A DNA stretch of 64,000 nt from Cupriavidus malaysiensis (lineage in GTDB: Bacteria > Pseudomonadota > Gammaproteobacteria > Burkholderiales > Burkholderiaceae). The stretch is taken from NCBI RefSeq assembly GCF_001854325.1, contig NZ_CP017754.1:2170001-2234000 (forward strand), written 5' to 3'. Below the pieces are notes generated by a model. The model ran no database searches. It was not told the origin of the DNA and worked only from the letters and a program-made list of their open reading frames with translations. The translations under genes and the position numbers were made by a program. This document shows positions 58,315-64,000 of this stretch, piece after piece; the first letter of the stretch is position 1, and each line of letters starts with the position of its first letter.

Positions 58315-58388
58315 CTCGCGCGGCGCCTGCCGCCACGCTGCGTCCGCCGGGGCGGCCGCGCGGGGGCCGGCGCATCGCGCGCCGACGT

Positions 58389-59216
58389 TCAGTCGCCGCG
58401 CAGCAGGTCGTTCAGGCTGGTCTTGGCGCGCGTCTGCGCGTCCACCTTCTTGACGATCACCGCGCAGTACAGGCTGTACTTGCCGTCCTTCGACGGCAGG
58501 TTACCCGCCACCACCACCGAGCCGGCGGGCACGCGGCCATAGTGGATCTCGCCGGTCTCGCGGTCGTAGATCTTGGTCGACTGGCCCAGGTACACGCCCA
58601 TCGAGATGACCGAGTTCTCCTCGACGATCACGCCTTCGACAACCTCCGAGCGCGCGCCGATGAAGCAGTTGTCCTCGATGATGACCGGGTTGGCCTGCAG
58701 CGGCTCCAGCACGCCGCCGATGCCGACGCCGCCGGACAGGTGCACGTTCTTGCCGATCTGTGCGCAGGAACCGACGGTGGCCCAGGTGTCGACCATGGTG
58801 CCTTCGTCGACGTAGGCGCCGATGTTGACGTAGGAGGGCATCAGCACCGCATTGCGGGCGATGAAGGAGCCGCGGCGGGCCACGGCCGGCGGCACCACGC
58901 GGAAGCCGCCCTTGGCGAAGTCGTCGGCGCTCCAGTCGGCGAACTTGCTCGGCACCTTGTCGTAGAACTGGGTGAAGCCGCCGGCGCCCATCGGTGCGTT
59001 GTCTTCCAGGCGGAAGGACAGCAGCACGGCCTTCTTGATCCATTGGTTGACGATCCAGTCCTTGCCCTGCTTCTCGGCCACGCGCAGCGTGCCGGCATCG
59101 AGCTGGCCGATGACGCTGGCCACCGCTTCGCGGATATCGTTGGGGGCGGACTTCGGCGACAGGCTGGCGCGGTCTTCCCAGGCCTGGTCGATCAGGGCTT
59201 GCAGTGCTTGCGTCAT
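58389..59216 (-). CDS. dapD: tetrahydrodipicolinate N-succinyltransferase
   Basis: DapD (275 aa) succinylates tetrahydrodipicolinate in the succinylase route to lysine and meso-DAP. The left-handed beta-helix is visible (residues about 105-230), with [36 protein letters not shown] and [14 protein letters not shown]. Length and C-terminus ([24 protein letters not shown]) match the family. Confidence 0.97.
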   Translation of the reverse strand: MTQALQALIDQAWEDRASLSPKSAPNDIREAVASVIGQLDAGTLRVAEKQGKDWIVNQWIKKAVLLSFRLEDNAPMGAGGFTQFYDKVPSKFADWSADDFAKGGFRVVPPAVARRGSFIARNAVLMPSYVNIGAYVDEGTMVDTWATVGSCAQIGKNVHLSGGVGIGGVLEPLQANPVIIEDNCFIGARSEVVEGVIVEENSVISMGVYLGQSTKIYDRETGEIHYGRVPAGSVVVAGNLPSKDGKYSLYCAVIVKKVDAQTRAKTSLNDLLRGD

Positions 59217-59294
59217 ATGCGTTTCTTGATGGTTAAGCGTTGTCTACAACAGTCTCGGGTCCGGTTGCTGGGCTTCCGGTGCGGGGGCGGGCGC

Positions 59295-60497
59295 TCAGCC
59301 CGGTGCCTTGCAGAATTCCACGATGCGGCGTGCGCCCTCCAGGCATTCCTCGGGGGTGGCGACCAGCGCCATGCGCACCCGGTTGGCACCCGGATTGATG
59401 CCGCCGGCCTCGCGCGCCAGGTAGCTGCCCGGCAGCACGGTGACGTTCTGCGCAGCCAGCAGGCGCGTGGCGAACTCGGTGTCGCTCAGGCCGGTGCGGG
59501 AGACGTCGGCCCACAGGTAGAAGCCGGCGTCGGGCAGCGCCACGTCCAGCACTTCGGCCAGCAGCGGCGTCACCTCGCTGAACTTGCGCCCGTAAGCGGC
59601 GCGGTTGTCGCGCACATGGGCCTCGTCGTTCCAGGCCGCCACGCTGGCCGCCTGCACCGCGGGGTTCATGGCGCCGCCATGGTAGGTGCGGTACAGCAGG
59701 AATTTCTTCAGCAGCGCGGCGTCGCCGGCGACGAAACCCGAGCGCAGGCCGGGCACGTTCGAGCGCTTGGAAAGGCTGGAGAACATCACCAGCCGCTCGA
59801 AGCCGCGGCCCAGCTTGCGGGCGGCTTCCAGCGCGCCCAGCGGGGCGCGGCCCTCGTCGAAGTAGATCTCCGAGTAGCACTCGTCCGAGGCGATCACGAA
59901 GCCGTGGCGGTCCGACAGGGCGAACAGCTGCTGCCAGTCTTCCAGCGACAGCACCGCGCCGGTGGGGTTGCCCGGCGAGCAGACGTAGGCCAGCTGCACG
60001 CGCGACCAGGTGGCGTCGTCGATGCGGTCGAAGGCGGGCGCGAAGTTGCGCGCCGGATCGCTGTTGGCGAACACCGGGGTGGCGCCGGCCAGCAGGGCTG
60101 CGCCTTCGTAGATCTGGTAGAAGGGATTCGGGCACAACACCAGCGCGCCGGGCTTGCTGCCGTCCACCACGGTCTGGGCAAAGGCGAACAGCGCTTCGCG
60201 CGAGCCGGTCACCGGCAGCACTTCGCTGGCCGGGTTCACCGCGGGCAGGCCGTAGCGGCGCTCGAGCCAGGCGGCGATGGCCTGGCGCAGCGCGTCGGAG
60301 CCTGCCGTTGTGGGATAATTCGCCAGCCCCGCCAGCGACTCGGCCAGCGCCGTCTTGATGAACTCGGGCGTGGGATGCTTGGGTTCGCCGATGCCGAAGC
60401 TGATCGCCGTCCTGGCGGCATCGGGCTTCACGTCCGCGAACAGCGCACGCAGTTTCTCGAACGGGTAGGGCTGGAGCAGGTCGAGGCGCGGATTCAC
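59295..60497 (-). CDS. dapC: succinyldiaminopimelate transaminase
   Basis: DapC (400 aa) is a class I aminotransferase that makes N-succinyl-L,L-DAP using PLP. The N-terminus MNPRLDLLQPYPFEKLRALF is typical. ISFGIGEPKHPTPEFI, CSPGNPTGAVLS (Asn contacts PLP), and the Schiff-base lysine in SSLSKRSNVPGLRSGF are seen. It leads the dapC-dapD block, with a divergent palindrome-bearing promoter region. Confidence 0.93.
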   Translation of the reverse strand: MNPRLDLLQPYPFEKLRALFADVKPDAARTAISFGIGEPKHPTPEFIKTALAESLAGLANYPTTAGSDALRQAIAAWLERRYGLPAVNPASEVLPVTGSREALFAFAQTVVDGSKPGALVLCPNPFYQIYEGAALLAGATPVFANSDPARNFAPAFDRIDDATWSRVQLAYVCSPGNPTGAVLSLEDWQQLFALSDRHGFVIASDECYSEIYFDEGRAPLGALEAARKLGRGFERLVMFSSLSKRSNVPGLRSGFVAGDAALLKKFLLYRTYHGGAMNPAVQAASVAAWNDEAHVRDNRAAYGRKFSEVTPLLAEVLDVALPDAGFYLWADVSRTGLSDTEFATRLLAAQNVTVLPGSYLAREAGGINPGANRVRMALVATPEECLEGARRIVEFCKAPG

Positions 60498-60601
60498 GTT
60501 CTGTGGTGGTGGGCCGGTTGAAACCGGACATTATAGAGGAACAGGGCCCATCGCCGGGCGCGCCGCTCCCGCGCGGGGGCGGCGCCCGCCAGGATGGCGC
60601 G

Positions 60602-60619
60602 CATCACGGTACCGTGATG
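60602..60619. promoter_or_regulatory. 18-bp perfect palindrome CATCACGGTACCGTGATG
   Basis: The palindrome lies between divergent dapC (start 60497) and the EamA gene (start 60690). It is about 105 and 71 bp from the two starts, a typical operator position. No matching regulator gene is in view. Confidence 0.55.
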
Positions 60620-60689
60620 TCCGCTGCGTGCTGCCGGATCCCCGTTTTCCGTTGCCGTTTTCCATTTCCATCCGTCATTCCCGGGTCCG

Positions 60690-61634
60690 ATGAGCCCTTC
60701 GTCCCTTGCCTTGCAGCCCGGCGCTGCCGACCACGATCCCGTCAAGTCCTCGCTGTCCATCCTGCTGGGCGCTTCGGTATGGGGCATCGCCTGGTTTCCC
60801 TATCGCGTGCTGGCCGGCTGGGGCCTGGGCGGCCTGCGCGCGGCGGCGCTGGTCAGCCTGATCGCGGCCGCCATCGCCATGCTGGCCTTCCGCCGCCACC
60901 TGGGCGGGCTGCGCCAGTCCTGGTTGTTCTTGGCGATCGGCGCGGCCGCCGGCATCACCAACGCCGGCTTCGTCTGGGGCAGCGTCAACGGCCACGTCAT
61001 GCGCGTGCTGCTGCTGTTCTACCTGACCCCGGTCTGGACCGCGTTGTTCGCGCGCCTGTGGCTCGGCGAGCGCCTGTCGGCCACCGGCTTCGGCCTGGTG
61101 GCGCTGGCGCTGGGCGGCGCCGGCCTGATGCTGTGGTCGCCGCAGGCCGGCGTGCCCTTGCCCGCCAACCTGGCGGAATGGGCCGGGCTGGTGGCGGGCA
61201 TGGGCTTTGCCGTCAACAATGTGCTGTCGCGTCACGCCGGGCAGCGCCTGCCCCAGGTCGATGGGCGCGTGCGTACCGTGGCGGTGTTCCTGGGCAGTGT
61301 GGCGGTCAGCGCACCTTGCGCGCTGTGGCTGGAGCCGGCGCTGGCGGGGCCGGCGGCCGGGCGCGAAGGCGCGGTGCTGCTGCTGGCGGTGGCGCTGGCG
61401 GGCACCCTGGTGCTTGGCAACGCCATCGTGCAGTACGGGTTGCAGCGGCTGCCGGCCAACCGGGTGTCGCTGCTGATGCTGTTCGAGATCGTGGTGGCGG
61501 CCCTGTCCTCGTGGTGGCTGGCCGCGGAAACCCTGAGCTGGAAGGAGGGGGCGGGAGGCCTGTGCATCGTCGCGGCGGGGGCGCTGTCCGGGCTGGTGCA
61601 CCGGCCGCGCGCGGCACGCGGCCCCGCTCAGTGA
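60690..61634 (+). CDS. EamA/DMT-superfamily transporter
   Basis: This is a ten-helix drug/metabolite transporter of 314 aa with two EamA repeats ([26 protein letters not shown]..., and [21 protein letters not shown]...). Family members export amino acids or metabolites. It is divergent from the dap block, so export of a lysine-pathway compound is possible but untested. Its last seven bases overlap the convergent ferritin-like gene. Confidence 0.87.
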   Translation: MSPSSLALQPGAADHDPVKSSLSILLGASVWGIAWFPYRVLAGWGLGGLRAAALVSLIAAAIAMLAFRRHLGGLRQSWLFLAIGAAAGITNAGFVWGSVNGHVMRVLLLFYLTPVWTALFARLWLGERLSATGFGLVALALGGAGLMLWSPQAGVPLPANLAEWAGLVAGMGFAVNNVLSRHAGQRLPQVDGRVRTVAVFLGSVAVSAPCALWLEPALAGPAAGREGAVLLLAVALAGTLVLGNAIVQYGLQRLPANRVSLLMLFEIVVAALSSWWLAAETLSWKEGAGGLCIVAAGALSGLVHRPRAARGPAQ

Positions 61635-62455
61635 AGCATCGCGCGGGAAACCAGGGCGATCAGCGGGCGCCGGATGGCCCGTTCCACGCCACTGTGCAGG
61701 TGCAGCGGGCGCAGCAGCATCTTGACCGCCATATCGACCGGCAGGTGGCGCCGCACGATGGCGCTGACCTGTGAATTCAACTGGCGCACTTCGCGGTCGG
61801 ACACCGCCTCGGTGCCGCGTTCGATGCGCAGCACGTTGCGCAGTGCGATCTCGGCATCCTCGTTCTTGATCTCCAGCAGGCGGCGCGCCAGCGCTCCCAG
61901 CACGCGCCCGCGCCCGACCTGCTCCTGGAGGCGGAAGTCGTTGAAATAGCGGAAGAAATGCTTGTAGTGGCGGACTTCGTCATTGGCGATGCGCCGGCTC
62001 AGGTCGCGCAGCACGGGCTCGTCGGTGGCTTGCTCGATGGCGCGGTAGAGCGTGGCGGTGCCGGTCTCCACCACGCAGCGTGCCACCATCTCCAGGGCAT
62101 GGGTGGGCTCGAAATTGTCGATCGAGCAGGTCACGCGGTATTCCTCGAAGAAGCGTGCGTAGCCACGCTCCCAGTCGAACTCCGGCCAGACGCGCTCCAC
62201 GTAGCGGCGCAGCGCCAGTCCGTGCTGCAGTTCCTCGGCTTCCCAGTGCCGCTCGAGCCACGAGGCGGCCTGCGGCACGTCGGCGTAGTAGGAGGCGAGA
62301 TTGCCGGCGTAGGTGTCGGAGCCGCTCTCGATGAAGGAGGAGGCGGTCAGCAGATAGAACAGGAGCCGGTCGGGACGTATTCGCGCCGTGTCGATGGCTT
62401 CGTAATCGATCTCTCCGACTGACCACGGCAGGCGGGTCGGTGAAGATGCGGTCAT
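61628..62455 (-). CDS. ferritin-like diiron protein (acyl-ACP-desaturase-like)
   Basis: This is a 275-aa helical protein with a complete-looking four-Glu/two-His diiron set: Glu in FIESGSD (helix 1), EELQH (ExxH, helix 2), Glu in [11 protein letters not shown] (helix 3) and DEVRH (ExxH, helix 4). The [11 protein letters not shown] stretch recalls soluble acyl-ACP desaturases. It could be an oxygenase, desaturase or iron-binding protein. The start is ATG at 62455; upstream residues are unlikely. Confidence 0.78.
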   Translation of the reverse strand: MTASSPTRLPWSVGEIDYEAIDTARIRPDRLLFYLLTASSFIESGSDTYAGNLASYYADVPQAASWLERHWEAEELQHGLALRRYVERVWPEFDWERGYARFFEEYRVTCSIDNFEPTHALEMVARCVVETGTATLYRAIEQATDEPVLRDLSRRIANDEVRHYKHFFRYFNDFRLQEQVGRGRVLGALARRLLEIKNEDAEIALRNVLRIERGTEAVSDREVRQLNSQVSAIVRRHLPVDMAVKMLLRPLHLHSGVERAIRRPLIALVSRAMLH

Positions 62456-62875
62456 GCTTGGTCCTCCCAGGAAAGGACGCGCGGGCGCGTCGCAAGGGTT
62501 CCGGCTCGGGGTGGGCATCCGGGGTCACGCTGTCAATTCAGAGACTAGCATCAACCCTGATAAGTTTCTTGTCCTCCTGCCTGCCGGCCATGACAGCCGG
62601 CGGTCATGGCGCGGCGCGGGGTGGCGGGCAGGTGAGAAAGTGCTCGCAGGAACGCCCGTAAATGGCCGATCCAGCAGGGAAAGTGATGCCGGGAAGCCGT
62701 GAAAAGCCGGCCGGATGCGGGATGGGCGATGGTATGATTAGCGCCAGCCAACGGGCACGCCAGGGCTGAATGCGATCCGAAATTCACTTTTTCGCGATGT
62801 CGCACGAGTTGCCGGGCGCCCGGCGGCAGCCCGTTTCCTCGAACGCTTTCCTACGCCGAATCCACACGACCAACC
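62456..62875. other. divergent intergenic region upstream of smc
   Basis: This 420-bp gap separates the ferritin-like gene from smc. It includes an 8-bp inverted repeat GCCATGAC-N8-GTCATGGC (62587-62610) and a TATGAT hexamer near 62733 that could be the smc -10. I see no gene in it. Confidence 0.45.
62587..62610. promoter_or_regulatory. inverted repeat GCCATGAC-N8-GTCATGGC
   Basis: A perfect 8-bp inverted repeat lies about 130 bp upstream of the ferritin-like gene. Its symmetry fits a dimeric DNA-binding protein. It may equally be chance in high-GC DNA. Confidence 0.3.
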
Positions 62876-64000
62876 GTGCGACTGTCCTCGATCAAACTGG
62901 CGGGCTTCAAGTCCTTCGTCGATCCCACCAATTTTCAAGTGCCGGGCCAACTGGTCGGCATCGTCGGACCCAACGGCTGCGGCAAATCGAACATCATCGA
63001 CGCGGTGCGCTGGGTGCTGGGCGAGTCGCGTGCCTCGGAACTGCGTGGCGAGTCCATGCAGGACGTCATCTTCAATGGCTCGACCGCGCGCAAGCAAGCC
63101 GGCCGGGCCAGCGTCGAACTGGTCTTCGATAACAGCGAAGGCCGCGCCAACGGCCAGTGGAGCCAATACGCCGAGGTGGCGGTCAAGCGCGTGCTGACGC
63201 GCGACGGCACCTCGTCCTACTACATCAACAACCAGCCGGTGCGCCGGCGCGACATCCAGGACATCTTCCTGGGCACGGGCCTGGGCCCGCGCGCCTACGC
63301 CATCATCGGACAGGGCATGATCTCGCGCATCATCGAGGCCAAGCCCGAGGACCTGCGCATCTTCCTTGAAGAGGCCGCGGGCGTTTCCAAGTACAAGGAA
63401 CGCCGGCGCGAGACCGAGAACCGGCTGTCCGACACGCGCGAGAACCTGACGCGTGTCGAGGACATCCTGCGCGAGCTGGGCAACAACCTGGAGAAGCTCG
63501 AAGGCCAGGCCGAGGTGGCGCAGCGCTTCAAGGCGCTGCAGGCCGACGGCGAGGAGAAGCAGCACCTGCTGTGGATGCTGCGCAAGCGCGAGGCGCTGGG
63601 CGAGCAGGAACGCCACCAACGCGCCGTCGGGCAGGCCCAGGTCGACCTGGAGGCCCAGACCGCCCAGCTGCGCCATGTCGAGGCTGAACTGGAGACCATG
63701 CGCGCCGCGCACTATGCGGCCTCCGACAATATGCATGCCGCCCAGGGCGCGCTGTACGAGGCCAATGCCGAGGTCAGCAAGCTGGAGGCCGAGATCCGCT
63801 ACGTGGTGGAATCGCGCAACCGCGTGCAGGCCCAGATCGCGGCGCTGTCGGCGCAGGGCGAGCAGTGGCGCGACAAGGCCGAGCAGGCCTCGGAGGACCT
63901 GGCGCAGGCCGAGGAAGAGCTGGCGCTGTCCGAGGGACGCACGATCGAGGCGCAGGACACCCTGGCCCAGCGCAGTGACGAACTGCCGGCGCTCGAGGCC
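62876..64000 (+). CDS. smc: chromosome segregation protein SMC, 5' part
   Basis: This is the N-terminal 375 codons of SMC, an ATPase that with ScpA and ScpB compacts and segregates chromosomes. The head starts VRLSSIKLAGFKSFVDPT with GTG at 62876. Walker A is GPNGCGKSN (about residues 32-40), and the Arg finger and QGMISRIIEAKPEDLR follow. From about residue 170 a long coiled coil runs off the end of the window. The full protein should be about 1,170 residues, so the gene is truncated only by the window edge. Confidence 0.95.
   Translation, partial: MRLSSIKLAGFKSFVDPTNFQVPGQLVGIVGPNGCGKSNIIDAVRWVLGESRASELRGESMQDVIFNGSTARKQAGRASVELVFDNSEGRANGQWSQYAEVAVKRVLTRDGTSSYYINNQPVRRRDIQDIFLGTGLGPRAYAIIGQGMISRIIEAKPEDLRIFLEEAAGVSKYKERRRETENRLSDTRENLTRVEDILRELGNNLEKLEGQAEVAQRFKALQADGEEKQHLLWMLRKREALGEQERHQRAVGQAQVDLEAQTAQLRHVEAELETMRAAHYAASDNMHAAQGALYEANAEVSKLEAEIRYVVESRNRVQAQIAALSAQGEQWRDKAEQASEDLAQAEEELALSEGRTIEAQDTLAQRSDELPALEA

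Noticed and set aside
58542..60521. 659-aa plus-strand open frame
   Set aside because: It is antisense to dapD and dapC, both certain by motif; no protein features are seen.

Overview
The window is about 64 kb of high-GC chromosomal DNA. Gene content and order point to a betaproteobacterium of the Burkholderiaceae, most likely Cupriavidus or a close Ralstonia-like relative. The pointers are a Burkholderiales-type porin, scoAB next to a PAS-LuxR regulator, lplT-alr-radA-dsbB, the dapC-dapD-dapE-prmB succinylase lysine block running up to smc, and a DUF2968 protein. This assignment rests on recalled gene families, not on a database search. I see no rRNA, tRNA, CRISPR array, insertion sequence or prophage; nearly all of it looks like core chromosome. 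Many very long open frames lie opposite real genes and are an effect of GC content.

Layout. 0.1-9 kb: gamma-carbonic anhydrase, porin, a GlcD-type FAD dehydrogenase, wrbA-DUF2069, a YihY membrane protein, a DUF962 protein, and metY with an alpha/beta hydrolase. 9-17 kb: a CBS-pair protein, an MFS-PlsC fusion, a GST-like protein, aroC, an MFS symporter, an LhgO-like oxidase with an upstream FCD-GntR regulator, and a PilZ protein. 18-19.8 kb: trpS preceded by a short peptide ending in tandem Trp codons, and a divergent GNAT gene. 20-26.7 kb: a divergent cluster with a membrane-fused spermidine-synthase-like protein and a Tat/lipobox FAD oxidoreductase on one side, and DUF350, SPFH, two-zinc-ribbon DUF4178 and a tiny Gly-rich membrane protein on the other. 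26.7-30.2 kb: a universal stress protein, ETF:quinone oxidoreductase and an SDR separated by a repressor-like palindrome. 30.5-33.5 kb: a complete TRAP transporter. 33.6-39.5 kb: two little-known exported or membrane proteins, a hotdog thioesterase, PAS-LuxR with scoAB, a VOC protein and an MsAcT-like SGNH hydrolase. 39.5-45.3 kb: an SRPBCC protein with an MFS drug transporter, acyl-CoA-binding protein, then the tightly coupled tsaB-rimI-udg-DUF1853 run. 45.4-51 kb: lplT, alr, radA, a GNAT and dsbB. 51-64 kb: an ABC-F ATPase, an orphan protein, a DUF2817 peptidase-like protein, the prmB-dapE-arsC-like-small protein-dapD-dapC block, an EamA exporter, a diiron ferritin-like protein, and the 5' end of smc, cut by the window edge.

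The two observations I rate highest are the Trp-Trp leader peptide with mutually exclusive RNA pairings ahead of trpS (19.09-19.24 kb), and the polyamine/SPFH/DUF350/DUF4178 divergon with an overlooked 54-residue small protein (20-26.7 kb). Several perfect inverted repeats in divergent intergenic regions (29.2, 38.65 and 60.6 kb) look like operators of unidentified regulators.
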